Assembly (NCBI GenBank): GCA_963841045.1
Contig: CAWJBD010000001.1
Coordinates: 513,582 to 577,581 of the forward strand
DNA: 64,000 nt
Direction: 5' to 3'
DNA from: Aalborgiella sp963841045
GTDB taxonomy: Bacteria; Pseudomonadota; Gammaproteobacteria; Burkholderiales; Burkholderiaceae_C
The position numbers and the translations under genes are program-made. The notes below the pieces were generated by a model, which was given only the letters and a program-made list of their open reading frames with translations, was not told the origin of the DNA and made no database searches. Each line of letters opens with the position of its first letter. Position 1 is the stretch's first letter. This document shows, in pieces, positions 47,336 through 56,080 of the stretch.

Positions 47336-48128
47336 TCAAACCGCAAACAATTTCGCCAAGGCCTCTCCTGGTTCGTTTGCGCGCATAAATGCTTCGCCGA
47401 CCAAAAAGGCATTCACGCCCGCTTCACGCATCCGCACCACATCAGCCGGGGTCGTAATGCCAGATTCTGTGATCAGCAAACGATCTTTTGGAACATCTGC
47501 CAACATGCTGATGGTTGTATCTAGCGAGACTTCGAAGGTCTTTAAGTTGCGGTTGTTGATGCCGATGAGTGGCGTTTTGAGTTTCAAAGCTCGCTGCAAT
47601 TCATCCGCATCATGCACTTCAACCAGAACGGCCATGTCCAAACTGCGCGCGATTTGCTCAAACTCTGCCATTTGTCCATCACTCAAACAAGCGGCAATCA
47701 ACAAAACGGCGTCCGCCCCCATGGCGCGCGATTCGAATATTTGATAAGCATCGACCATGAAATCTTTGCGCAACACTGGCAAAGTGCACGATGCCCGCGC
47801 TTGCCGCAGGTAATCGCTGCTGCCTTGGAAAAAATCTTTGTCGGTAAGTACCGACAAACAAGCCGCGCCATGCTCAGCATAGCTTTGTGCAATGTCAGCA
47901 GGTTCAAAATCTGCCCGCAAAACGCCTTTCGAAGGGCTGGCTTTTTTGATTTCAGCAATCACGGCAGACTGCCCTGCTGCTGATTTTGGCGCGCAATGCG
48001 CCAACAAAATCTCGCGTTAATACACGTGATTCAGCATCGGCACGGACGGCTTCTAAAGATTTGCGCTTTCTAGCCGCCGCCACTTCTTGGTGTTTGACAG
48101 CGGTGATTTTTTCAAGAATATCAGTCAT
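47336..48128 (-). CDS. trpC: Indole-3-glycerol-phosphate synthase (one frameshift)
   Basis: TIM-barrel enzyme that closes the indole ring in tryptophan synthesis. The N-terminus MTDILEKITAVKHQEVAAAR and RDFVGALRAK is followed, after one skipped base at about 47993 in an AAAA run, by the catalytic stretch AVIAEIKKASPSKGVLR. LRKDFMVDAYQIFESRAMGA, VLVEVHDADELQRAL, GINNRNLKTFEV and LITESGITTPADV complete the active site. Corrected length is 263 residues. The start overlaps the end of a small membrane ORF. The +1 break in a homopolymer is likely a sequence error. Confidence 0.94.
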
Positions 48129-48282
48129 GGTTTGATTCCTTGGCATCACTTGACGGAGCGTCAGGTGTGCCATTTTTTAAAATTCGAACGAACACACGGT
48201 GCATGACAAAAGCGGCAACCAAAAATAGCACCGAAATGCCAATGGCAATCCATGCACCTTCATCATGCAGCAATGCGCCCAT
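48121..48282 (-). CDS. Small single-helix membrane protein between trpD and trpC
   Basis: A 53-residue frame running MGALLHDEGAWIAIGISVLF then LVAAFVMHRVFVRILKNG and a polar tail ending KESNHD. One hydrophobic helix of about 20 residues (WIAIGISVLFLVAAFVMHRV) predicts an inner-membrane protein. The ATG overlaps the trpD stop (TGATG) and the stop overlaps the trpC start (ATGACTGA), so it fits the operon without a spare base. Such tight packing is unlikely by chance and supports a real gene. I recognise no family. Confidence 0.65.
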   Translation of the reverse strand: MGALLHDEGAWIAIGISVLFLVAAFVMHRVFVRILKNGTPDAPSSDAKESNHD

Positions 48283-49319
48283 CAAGCGCTCAAGGCTTTA
48301 GTGAGAGCGCTGAATTGAGATAATTTTGCCTTTGCCGCTCCCGATTCAATAGCAGACTTGGCAAGCAATACACCGTCTTGAATCGAATTTGACACATTGG
48401 CAGAATAGAGCGCAGCACCCGCATTGAGCATGACAATGTCACGCGCGGGGCCGGCTTGGTTATCCAAAACTCCCATTAACATGGCTTTGGAATCTTCTGC
48501 CGTTTCAACACGCAAGGCACGGTTGCTGACCATTTGGATGCCGAAATCTTCGGGGTGAATTTCGTATTCAGTCACCACACCATTTTTCAACTCGCCCACC
48601 AAAGTGGCCGCGCCGGTGCTGACTTCGTCCATACCATCTTTGCCGTAAACCACCACTGCGTGTTCAGCGCCCAATCGCTGCAGCGCGCGCACTTGAATGC
48701 CCACCAAATCAGCATGGAACACGCCCATCAAAATATTCGGCGCGCTGGCGGGGTTGGTCAGGGGGCCCAAAATATTGAACATCGTTTTCATGCCCAACTC
48801 TTTGCGAATGGGTGCCACGTTTTTCATGGCGGGGTGGTGATTGGGCGCAAACATGAATCCCAAACCGATGTCCGCAATGCACTTGGCAATGGCGGCAGGT
48901 GGCAAGTTGATGTTGATGCCCAAAGACTCCAGCACATCCGCACTGCCTGATTTGCTACTGACACTGCGCCCACCATGTTTGCTCACCTTGGCACCCGCTG
49001 CTGCCGCCACAAACATTGAACAAGTTGAAATGTTGAAGGTGTGCGAACCATCGCCACCCGTGCCCACAATGTCCACCAAATGCGTTTTGTCAGCCACATC
49101 CACCTTGGTCGAAAATTCGCGCATCACTTGTGCGGCGGCGGTAATTTCACCGATCGTTTCTTTTTTAACGCGCAAGCCCGTGATGAGCGCCGCCATCATG
49201 ACTGGCGACATCTCGCCACTCATGATCAAGCGCATCAGGTGCAGCATTTCGTCGTGAAATATTTCGCGGTGCTCAACAGTGCGCAACAGCGCTTCTTGGG
49301 GGGTAATTTGGTGTGGCAT
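48282..49319 (-). CDS. trpD: Anthranilate phosphoribosyltransferase
   Basis: Second enzyme of tryptophan synthesis, joining anthranilate to phosphoribosyl pyrophosphate, about 345 residues. The PRPP-binding GTGGDGSHTFNISTCSMFVA, KHGGRSVSSKSGSADVLESL, FMFAPNHHPAMKNVAPIRKE and LGPLTNPA motifs are all present. I take the ATG at 49319 (MPHQITPQEALLRTVEHREI); an ATG at 49340 would add seven residues. The stop overlaps the small membrane ORF. Between trpD and trpG lies a 110-130 base gap with a dispersed palindromic element. Confidence 0.96.
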   Translation of the reverse strand: MPHQITPQEALLRTVEHREIFHDEMLHLMRLIMSGEMSPVMMAALITGLRVKKETIGEITAAAQVMREFSTKVDVADKTHLVDIVGTGGDGSHTFNISTCSMFVAAAAGAKVSKHGGRSVSSKSGSADVLESLGININLPPAAIAKCIADIGLGFMFAPNHHPAMKNVAPIRKELGMKTMFNILGPLTNPASAPNILMGVFHADLVGIQVRALQRLGAEHAVVVYGKDGMDEVSTGAATLVGELKNGVVTEYEIHPEDFGIQMVSNRALRVETAEDSKAMLMGVLDNQAGPARDIVMLNAGAALYSANVSNSIQDGVLLAKSAIESGAAKAKLSQFSALTKALSA

Positions 49320-49360
49320 GGTAATTGGGTTGTATTTCAATAAAATATATAATAAATTAG

Positions 49361-49414
49361 GCTGTATCCGGCGTATTTATTGCCTATATTGCTATTAAAT
49401 ATATAGCACTATAG
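49361..49414 (+). repeat. Dispersed palindromic element, copy 10 (between trpG and trpD)
   Basis: Reads GGCTGTATCCGGCGTATTTA then TTGCCTATATTGCTATTAAATATATAGCA. It sits inside the trp operon, antisense to it, so its hairpin would be in the trpG-trpD mRNA. Confidence 0.85.
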
Positions 49415-49448
49415 CATTTCCACTTCATTATGATTCAATTCAAAAAGT

Positions 49449-50024
49449 TTAATCCAGAAAGTTTTTGAGCATCGCATGACCATGCTCAGTCAAAATAGAT
49501 TCAGGGTGAAACTGTACACCTTCCATTCGCACCGCAAATGGTAAATTTTTGTGGCGCACACCCATGATCTCGCCGTCGTCGGTCCAAGCAGTGATTTCCA
49601 AATCGGCTGGACACATGGCACGGTCTATCGCCAATGAATGGTAACGGTTCACGGTGAATTGTTTGGGCAGATTTGCAAACACCCCCGTTTGCGTGGTGGT
49701 GATGACGCTGGTTTTACCGTGCATCAATTCTTGTGCCCGAATAATTTTGCCACCCAGCGCTGCACCAATGGCTTGATGCCCCAAACACACGCCGAGTATG
49801 GGCAACTTGCCCATGAAATGTTGAATCGCTTGCACCGAGATGCCGGCCTCGTTCGGTGAACATGGGCCAGGAGAAATCACCAAACGATCGGGCTTTCGTT
49901 CTGCAATACCTTCAAGCGTGATTTCGTCATTGCGGAAAACTTCCACATCCGCTCCCAGTTCACCAAAATATTGGACGATGTTGTAGGTGAAGGAATCGTA
50001 GTTGTCGATCATCAGGAGTTTCAT
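49449..50024 (-). CDS. trpG: Anthranilate synthase glutaminase component
   Basis: Class I glutamine amidotransferase subunit of 191 residues that feeds ammonia to TrpE. It starts MKLLMIDNYDSFTYNIVQYF; the oxyanion-hole SPGPCSPNEAG, nucleophile elbow LGVCLGHQAIG (catalytic Cys) and the His-Glu pair in GVQFHPESILTEHG are intact. The start overlaps the trpE stop by four bases, so the two subunits are translationally coupled. Confidence 0.96.
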   Translation of the reverse strand: MKLLMIDNYDSFTYNIVQYFGELGADVEVFRNDEITLEGIAERKPDRLVISPGPCSPNEAGISVQAIQHFMGKLPILGVCLGHQAIGAALGGKIIRAQELMHGKTSVITTTQTGVFANLPKQFTVNRYHSLAIDRAMCPADLEITAWTDDGEIMGVRHKNLPFAVRMEGVQFHPESILTEHGHAMLKNFLD

Positions 50025-51583
50025 ACCAAGCCCTCCTCAACCAATTCGCTGGCTCTGAGCAAGGCCCGTGCCTTGGCCTCGGTTTCTGCCCATTCCAACT
50101 CTGGCACGCTGTCAGCCACCACACCCGCCGCAGCCTGTACGTACAAGGTGTCGTTTTTGATGATGCCCGTGCGTATCGCAATCGCCACATCCATGTCACC
50201 CGCAAAGCTGATGTAGCCACAGGCACCGCCGTACAAACCCCTTTTGGTAGGTTCAAGCTGGTCGATCAGTTCCATGGCATGCACCTTGGGTGCGCCTGTC
50301 AATGTGCCAGCTGGGAACGTTGCTTTTAGAACATCCATGGCTGTCATGCCGTCGTTCAACACACCTTCTACATTGCTGACAATGTGCATCACATGGCTGT
50401 AACGCTCTACTGCAAAAGCCTCAGTCACTTTAACGCTGCCGATTTTGGCAATGCGTCCAATGTCGTTGCGAGCCAAGTCAATCAACATGACATGTTCGGC
50501 ACGCTCTTTGGGGTCGTTGATGAGTTCAACTTCGGCAGCTTTATCTGCTTCTGGTGTTGCACCGCGTGGGCGAGTGCCAGCGAGTGGTCGAATCGTGATT
50601 TTTTGTGCGCTGGCATTGTTCACAGAAACGGTTTCTTGCCGTACCAAAATTTCTGGACTGGCTCCCACCACATGAAAATCACCAAAGTTGTAGTAGTACA
50701 TATAGGGCGATGGGTTCAGCGATCGCAGGGCACGGTACAAACTGAGCGGCGATTCGGTATAGCGTTTTTTGATACGTTGACCAACCTGCACCTGCATGAA
50801 ATCGCCACCGGCGATCAGTTCTTTGGCGCGTAGCACAGCAGCCAGATAATCAGCTTTGGCGAAATCACGCACAGCTGTTTGCTTGTCTGAGGGTTTTATT
50901 TCGGGTGCTTCAACGGGTGCTTTCAGCATCTCTTTGAGTGCATGCAGACGCGTTTTTGCGCTGGCATAAGCGTCTGGCAGAGCCGGGTCGGCATAGACAA
51001 TCAACGATAATTTGCCAGAAAGATTGTCAATCACCGCCAGTTCTTCGCATTGCAGCAAAAGAATATCAGGGCATTGCAGTTCATCAGGCGGACAGGATTT
51101 CTCTAACTTTTTCTCTATGTAACGCACCGCGTCGTAGCCAAAATAGCCGGCCAAACCACCACAAAAACGCGGCATGCCGTCTTGCAACGCAACTTTGAAG
51201 CGATTTTGGTATTGGGCAATAAAGTCCAATGGGTTGATACGGCTGGTTTCAACGACAACTCCGTCGGTAACCACTTCGGTGATCGCGGCATCACCAAAAC
51301 CACTGGCACGCAACAAGGTACGCGCCGGCAATCCAATGAAGCTGTAACGACCAAAGCGTTCGCCGCCCACCACAGATTCAAGCAAAAAACTGTTGTAGCC
51401 GGCGTATTGATTGCCTAGTGCGCTATTATTTTTATAGTTATTGGTATTCGCGGTATTTGCACTTTGTGTGAGTTTCAAATACAAAGATAACGGCGTTTCT
51501 AAATCTGCAAAAGCTTGTAGCATCAAAGGGATGCGGTTATAGCCTTGCGCTTTAAGATGGGTAAATTCTTTTTCGGTGATCAC
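50021..51583 (-). CDS. trpE: Anthranilate synthase component I
   Basis: Chorismate-using subunit of anthranilate synthase, 520 residues, the first committed step of tryptophan synthesis. The feedback-site motif SFLLESVVGGERFGRYSFIG is present, and the catalytic part has RIKKRYTESPLSLYRALR, NPSPYMYYYNFG, GASPEILVR, IRPLAGTRPRG, DLARNDIGR, TFPAGTLTGAPKVHAMELI and GLYGGACGYI. A block of about 26 extra residues (around NTNNYKNNSALGNQYAGYN) lies just before the LLES motif and is encoded by a dispersed palindromic element. The start is a GTG at 51583 with AGGG upstream. A Trp-containing leader peptide precedes it. Confidence 0.96.
   Translation of the reverse strand: MITEKEFTHLKAQGYNRIPLMLQAFADLETPLSLYLKLTQSANTANTNNYKNNSALGNQYAGYNSFLLESVVGGERFGRYSFIGLPARTLLRASGFGDAAITEVVTDGVVVETSRINPLDFIAQYQNRFKVALQDGMPRFCGGLAGYFGYDAVRYIEKKLEKSCPPDELQCPDILLLQCEELAVIDNLSGKLSLIVYADPALPDAYASAKTRLHALKEMLKAPVEAPEIKPSDKQTAVRDFAKADYLAAVLRAKELIAGGDFMQVQVGQRIKKRYTESPLSLYRALRSLNPSPYMYYYNFGDFHVVGASPEILVRQETVSVNNASAQKITIRPLAGTRPRGATPEADKAAEVELINDPKERAEHVMLIDLARNDIGRIAKIGSVKVTEAFAVERYSHVMHIVSNVEGVLNDGMTAMDVLKATFPAGTLTGAPKVHAMELIDQLEPTKRGLYGGACGYISFAGDMDVAIAIRTGIIKNDTLYVQAAAGVVADSVPELEWAETEAKARALLRASELVEEGLV
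51392..51444 (+). repeat. Dispersed palindromic element, copy 11 (in-frame in trpE)
   Basis: Reads TTGTAGCCGGCGTATTGATT then GCCTAGTGCGCTATTATTTTTATAG. It is antisense to trpE and is translated as NYKNNSALGNQYAGYN, in a different reverse frame from copies 1 and 3. Confidence 0.85.
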
Positions 51584-51603
51584 AATATGCCCTTTTTGCC
51601 AGT

Positions 51604-51681
51604 GCTAATAATTCTTTTGATTCTTAGCAGCTGCTTCTGATTTCAAGCAGTCCCTATTTTGATTGGTGATAAAGCAGAAGC
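51604..51681 (-). promoter_or_regulatory. Alternative hairpins of the trpE leader (attenuator candidate)
   Basis: On the minus strand, the segment CAGAAGC (51639-51633) can pair either with GCTTCTG upstream (51681-51675) or, shifted, as AAGCAG with CTGCTT (51650-51645); the two are mutually exclusive. A further hairpin TGCTAA...TTAGCA (51629-51603) follows just before the ribosome-binding site. No clean T run follows, so control could act on translation or on Rho rather than by an intrinsic terminator. Confidence 0.55.
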
Positions 51682-51742
51682 GGTTCAAACTATTTTGCCA
51701 ATTGATGCATCGAACATTCAACGGCAACCAAAGTGGATAGCG

Positions 51743-51826
51743 TTATTTCGAGGGTCGCCAAAGCCAAGCTCCCCGGTCAATATGACCTGTGCTGGATGGC
51801 GCTGAAATAGCGTGATGTTTGAACAT
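51743..51826 (-). CDS. trpL: trp leader peptide
   Basis: A 27-codon frame upstream of trpE begins at an ATG at 51826 and ends with GAWLWRPSK and a TAA. The W-L-W pair near its C-terminus is the signature of an attenuation leader: ribosome stalling at Trp codons would set which downstream hairpin forms. The stop lies 62 bases before the first of the alternative stems. The peptide is otherwise unlike any family, as expected. A ribosome-binding site is not obvious. Confidence 0.65.
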   Translation of the reverse strand: MFKHHAISAPSSTGHIDRGAWLWRPSK

Positions 51827-52009
51827 GAGCGACAGTGTAACAAATTAACGGAATAGTTTAAAAGTTTTGTCTATTGTGCGACATTTTTAAACCTCTTTAG
51901 CGTAAACCCCATGACTAAAAACAACTTTTAGTTCCATAATTGGTTCTCTAAAAAAGCACGACCGTTCTATTATTGCGTCGATTTCATCACTCTCACTGGA
52001 TTATTCAAA
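51827..52009. promoter_or_regulatory. Divergent control region between trp leader and fadD
   Basis: AT-rich spacer with no ORF I can support. On the minus side TTTAAA and TACACT, 17 bases apart, end just before the trpL start. On the plus side a perfect CTAAAA/TTTTAG inverted repeat (51915-51931) and a TATTAT box precede fadD. Assignment of promoters here is tentative. Confidence 0.35.
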
Positions 52010-53695
52010 ATGGAAAAAATTTGGCTAAAAAGTTACCCACCCGGCGTTCCTGCTGAGATCAACCCTGATCAGTACCAGTCGCTAACGCAACTGCTTGAAG
52101 AATCCTTCAAAAAGAATGCTGCCAATCCATTTTCCGTTTGTATGGAAAAATGGATGACTTATGCGCAAGTTGATGAGTTGTCCTCATCTCTTGGTGCATA
52201 TCTGCAAAGTCTGGGTTTAGAGCCCGGTTCACGCGTTGCGATCATGCTACCGAACTTGCCACAATTTTCAGTCACGATGGCTGCTATCTTGCGAGCTGGT
52301 TATACCTGCGTGAACGTCAACCCGCTTTACACTCCGCGCGAATTGGAACATCAACTGAAAGACTCAGGCGCAACAACGATTGTTATCCTAGAGAACTTCG
52401 CCACAACGCTCACACAAATCATCGATAAAACACCCATCAAGCGTGTGGTGTTGGCCACCATGGGCGATTTGTTGGGCCCTGTCTTTGGCAAATGGATCAC
52501 GTTTGCGGTGCGCAACATCAAAAAAATGGTCCCGGCTTTTAGCTTCGATACATCCAAAGGTTTGCAAGTAACACCTTTTAACAAAGCCATCTCTGAGGGT
52601 CGCAAACACACACTCAAGCCAGTCAAATCCACCATGGATTCAATTGCATTCTTGCAATATACAGGTGGCACAACTGGTTTATCAAAAGGTGCTGTACTGA
52701 CACATCGCAATGTGGTTGCCGCTGCGCTGCAAGCTGAAGCTTGGTTCAAGCCCGCCGTATCACGCATTGGCGATATGAGCAAAGCCAATATCATTGCAGC
52801 GCTGCCTCTGTATCATATTTTTGCCTTAACCACGAGTTTGTTGGCCATTCGTTGGGGTGGGTTCATCACCATGGTGCCTAATCCGCGCGACTTTCCAGGC
52901 TTTGTGAAAACGCTCAAGGCTCGACCTTTCCACATTTTGCCGGCAGTCAATACTTTATTTAACGCATTGCTGCAAACCCCATCATTTAAAACATTGGACT
53001 TTACTGACCTGTGCCTCACACAAGCTGGTGGCATGGCTGCAACGGAAGGAACAGCCAAAAACTGGTTGGCGGTAACGGGTAGCCCTATGATTGAAGGCTG
53101 GGGCATGAGTGAAACAGTGGCCATGGGAACCAACAATCCTGTGACAAGCAAAGAGTTCACTGGCACCATAGGTTTGCCACTACCGAGTATTGAAATTCAC
53201 ATTAAAGACGAAGCTGGAAAAAGCTTGCCCCAAGGTGAATCAGGTGAAATCTGTATTCGCGGACCTAACGTGATGCCAGGCTACTACAACCAACCCGAAG
53301 AAAACGCCAAGGCATTCACAGCCGACGGATTCATGCGCACTGGCGATGTGGGCATCATGGATGAACGTGGCTTCATTAAAATTGTCGATCGCTTGAAAGA
53401 CATGATCATTGTCAGTGGCTTTAATGTCTTCCCGAATGAATTGGAGCAAACCGTCTCTCTGTGCCCAGGAGTTTTGGAATGTGCTGTGATTGGTGTTCCA
53501 GACGAAAAAACTGGTGAAGCCATCAAACTTTTCGTCATCAAGAAAGATCCGAACCTGACGGAAGAAGACGTAAAAGCCTATTGCAAACAACATCTGACAG
53601 GCTACAAAACGCCTAAATACATCGTCTTTAGAGATGATTTCCCCAAAACCAACGTCGGCAAAATTCTGCGTCGTGAGTTACGGGCTGGCAAATAA
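52010..53695 (+). CDS. fadD: Long-chain fatty acid-CoA ligase
   Basis: AMP-forming long-chain acyl-CoA synthetase, 561 residues, the same length as Escherichia coli FadD. It activates imported fatty acids for beta-oxidation. The nucleotide loop is QYTGGTTGLSKGAVLTHRN, then GWGMSETVAMGTNNP, the FadD-type GEICIRGPNVMPGYYNQPEE, TGDVGIMDERGFIKIVDRLK and the core Lys region DMIIVSGFNVFPNELE, ending KTNVGKILRREL. It is a stand-alone gene with its own terminator, divergent from the trp operon. Confidence 0.95.
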   Translation: MEKIWLKSYPPGVPAEINPDQYQSLTQLLEESFKKNAANPFSVCMEKWMTYAQVDELSSSLGAYLQSLGLEPGSRVAIMLPNLPQFSVTMAAILRAGYTCVNVNPLYTPRELEHQLKDSGATTIVILENFATTLTQIIDKTPIKRVVLATMGDLLGPVFGKWITFAVRNIKKMVPAFSFDTSKGLQVTPFNKAISEGRKHTLKPVKSTMDSIAFLQYTGGTTGLSKGAVLTHRNVVAAALQAEAWFKPAVSRIGDMSKANIIAALPLYHIFALTTSLLAIRWGGFITMVPNPRDFPGFVKTLKARPFHILPAVNTLFNALLQTPSFKTLDFTDLCLTQAGGMAATEGTAKNWLAVTGSPMIEGWGMSETVAMGTNNPVTSKEFTGTIGLPLPSIEIHIKDEAGKSLPQGESGEICIRGPNVMPGYYNQPEENAKAFTADGFMRTGDVGIMDERGFIKIVDRLKDMIIVSGFNVFPNELEQTVSLCPGVLECAVIGVPDEKTGEAIKLFVIKKDPNLTEEDVKAYCKQHLTGYKTPKYIVFRDDFPKTNVGKILRRELRAGK

Positions 53696-53714
53696 TAGAG
53701 TCGGTGCACTATCT

Positions 53715-53748
53715 AAAAAAGCCTTGCATATACGCAAGGCTTTTTTTT
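53715..53748 (+). terminator. Terminator after fadD
   Basis: AAAAAAGCCTTGC, an ATATA loop and GCAAGGC with eight T's form a strong intrinsic terminator, 20 bases past the fadD stop. Confidence 0.92.
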
Positions 53749-53819
53749 GGGCGATTGTGCATCAATACAGCGGGGGTTACGACCAATGTTGAATGGCTCA
53801 TACGAATTAGCGAGCCAAC

Positions 53820-53825
53820 TATAAT
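53820..53825 (+). promoter_or_regulatory. Possible -10 box of the polysaccharide operon
   Basis: A perfect TATAAT lies 40 bases upstream of the wzm-like gene. No good -35 hexamer stands at 16-18 bases; a TTGAAT at 53789 is too far. Confidence 0.35.
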
Positions 53826-53865
53826 GCAATGCGCAAAATAGTTTGCCAATACCAAAATCATTCCC

Positions 53866-54714
53866 ATGAACCCCCACGCCAATCATCCCACTTCACTATC
53901 AGCCATGCTGCGCAGTTTGTGGATGAATCGTGCGTTGATTGTTCAAATGAGTCGCCGCGAAATATTGGGGCGTTACCGCGGTTCCGCCATGGGACTTTTG
54001 TGGTCATTTCTCAACCCACTCTTCATGTTATTGGTTTACACCTTTTTCTTTGCTGTGGTATTCAAATCACGCTGGGGTGCAGTGCCCAGTGGCAGCACGG
54101 GCGCTGAAGAATCTAAAACCTTGTTTGCGGTGCTACTGTTCGCAGGCATGATCGTTCACGGCTTATTTGCTGAAGTGCTCAATCGCGCGCCAAGTTTAAT
54201 ACTTAGCAATGTGAACTATGTCAAAAAAGTGGTTTTTCCTTTGGAAATACTTCCTGTCATTAACATGGGCGCAGCGTTGTTTCATGCCGGCATTAGCGCA
54301 ACTGTACTTGCAATCGTGTTCATTGGTGTCAACCACTATTTACATTGGACTGTCATTTTCTTGCCGCTGATCTTTTTACCGCTGGTTATCTTAACGATGG
54401 GCTTTGCATGGATGTTGGCATCACTTGGGGTTTACCTGCGCGATGTAGGTCAATTCATAGGGCTGGCTATGACAGTCATGTTGTTTTTGTCACCAGTTTT
54501 CTATCCAATTTCTGCATTACCAGAAAAGCTAAGGCCTTGGATGCACGCTAACCCATTGACATTCATCATCGAGCAAACACGTGAAGTCATCGTATGGGGA
54601 AATTTACCCAATTTCGTTGGTCTTTTTGTGTACACGCTCGTCGCAATCATTGTTGCGTGGATTGGATTTGCTTGGTTTCAAAAAACTCGCAAAGGGTTTG
54701 CAGATGTTTTGTAA
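53866..54714 (+). CDS. wzm: ABC-2 polysaccharide export permease (Wzm/KpsM/TagG type)
   Basis: Membrane subunit of an ABC-2 exporter, 282 residues, that moves lipid-linked polysaccharide across the inner membrane. The N-terminus has the amphipathic SRREILGRYRGSAMGLLWSF, typical of Wzm and TagG proteins, then six hydrophobic helices, with SNVNYVKKVVFPLEILPVIN and LSPVFYPISALPEKLRPWMH as family marks. The ATPase gene follows after 27 bases. It opens the surface-glycan locus that fills the rest of the window. A capsule or an O-antigen are both possible products. Confidence 0.9.
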   Translation: MNPHANHPTSLSAMLRSLWMNRALIVQMSRREILGRYRGSAMGLLWSFLNPLFMLLVYTFFFAVVFKSRWGAVPSGSTGAEESKTLFAVLLFAGMIVHGLFAEVLNRAPSLILSNVNYVKKVVFPLEILPVINMGAALFHAGISATVLAIVFIGVNHYLHWTVIFLPLIFLPLVILTMGFAWMLASLGVYLRDVGQFIGLAMTVMLFLSPVFYPISALPEKLRPWMHANPLTFIIEQTREVIVWGNLPNFVGLFVYTLVAIIVAWIGFAWFQKTRKGFADVL

Positions 54715-54741
54715 TCAAACATCCGAATAAATTCACAAATC

Positions 54742-56080
54742 ATGGCAGAAGATATCGCAATTCATGTAGACAAGTTGAGCAAAACGTATCAGATTTTTGA
54801 TACGCCAAGTGACCGCATGAAACAGTTTGTCTTGCCCAGACTGAAAAGCCTTATCGGCAGCCCTGTCAGAGCCCTATTACAAAGAATTTAGAGCTTTAAA
54901 TGACATCTCATTCAGTGTCAGACGCGGAGAAACTGTTGGAATATTGGGGCGCAATGGTTCTGGAAAATCAACATTACTTCAAATCATTGCAGGCACTCTG
55001 ACACCCACAAACGGCACTGTGCAGACACGCGGGCGTATAGCGGCTTTGCTTGAATTGGGCTCTGGCTTTAACCCCGAATTCACGGGACGAGAAAATGTAT
55101 TCTTTAATGCAGCTATATTGGGCTTGACTAAAGAAGAAATCACCGCACGATTCGATGCCATCGTCGATTTTGCTGACATCGGTGATTTTATCGATCAACC
55201 TGTCAAGACATATTCAAGTGGCATGACGGTACGACTGGCTTTTGCCGTCCAATCGCAAATCAATCCAGACATTTTGATAGTAGATGAAGCGCTTTCAGTA
55301 GGAGATGCCAAATTTCAAGCCAAATGTTTTGACCGCCTGCGACAACTCAAAGAAGATGGAACCAGCATATTGCTGGTCACCCATTCCAGCGAACAAATCG
55401 TCACGCATTGCACCCGTGCATTATTGATTGACAAAGGTATTCAACTTGAATACGGTGAGCCTAAAGCCGTTGTCAATAAATACATGGATATGCTGTTTGG
55501 AAAAGAAGCACCATCAAAAACAACGTTGCTCGCTCCGATCGTTAGTACACATACTCCCGATATAGACGCTTCAAATCTAAGCACTGACGTGGATGTCTTC
55601 GCCACACATGTTGGATACAACGAACACGAGTATCGATGGGGCGATGCGCAAGCTCGCATCCTTGATTTCAAATTATGGTCTGAAAATGTTGTCTACCCTG
55701 CATCTCTTTCTACAGGGCAAAAAATTGAGTTGGCAGTTAGCATTAAGTTTATGAACGAAATCTCAAACCCAGTCTTTGGTGTCACCTTCAAGACCAAAGA
55801 AGGTGTCACCGTCTATGGCACCAATACGAATACCTTAAATTCACAACTTCCCTCTATTTGTAAAGCAGGCCAAGTGATACAAATTCATTCGACTTTCAAC
55901 TGTGATTTGGCACCAGGAGACTATTTTCTATCTTTAGGATTAGCCTCTAAAAACGGTGAGGAAATCACACCACATGACAGACGTTACGATGTCATTCACC
56001 TGCAAGTTCGACCTGATGAACAATTTTTTGGTCTCGTCAACCTTGCAATGGGGATGCAAAGCAAGGTAATCGCATCATGA
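54742..56080 (+). CDS. wzt: Polysaccharide ABC exporter ATPase with C-terminal glycan-binding domain (Wzt type; one frameshift)
   Basis: Starts MAEDIAIHVDKLSKTYQIFD. The frame breaks at about 54865: skipping one base leads to SEPYYKEFRALNDISFSVRR and Walker A LGRNGSGKSTLLQI. The signature is YSSGMTVRLAFAVQ and Walker B is ILIVDEALSVGDAKF. After the ATPase domain an extra 180 residues form a beta-rich domain (GQKIELAVSIKFMNEISNPV, GDYFLSLGLASKNGEE), matching the Wzt C-terminal domain that binds the capped end of the O-polysaccharide. Corrected length is about 445 residues. It overlaps the next gene by four bases, which suggests coordinated synthesis. Confidence 0.9.
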
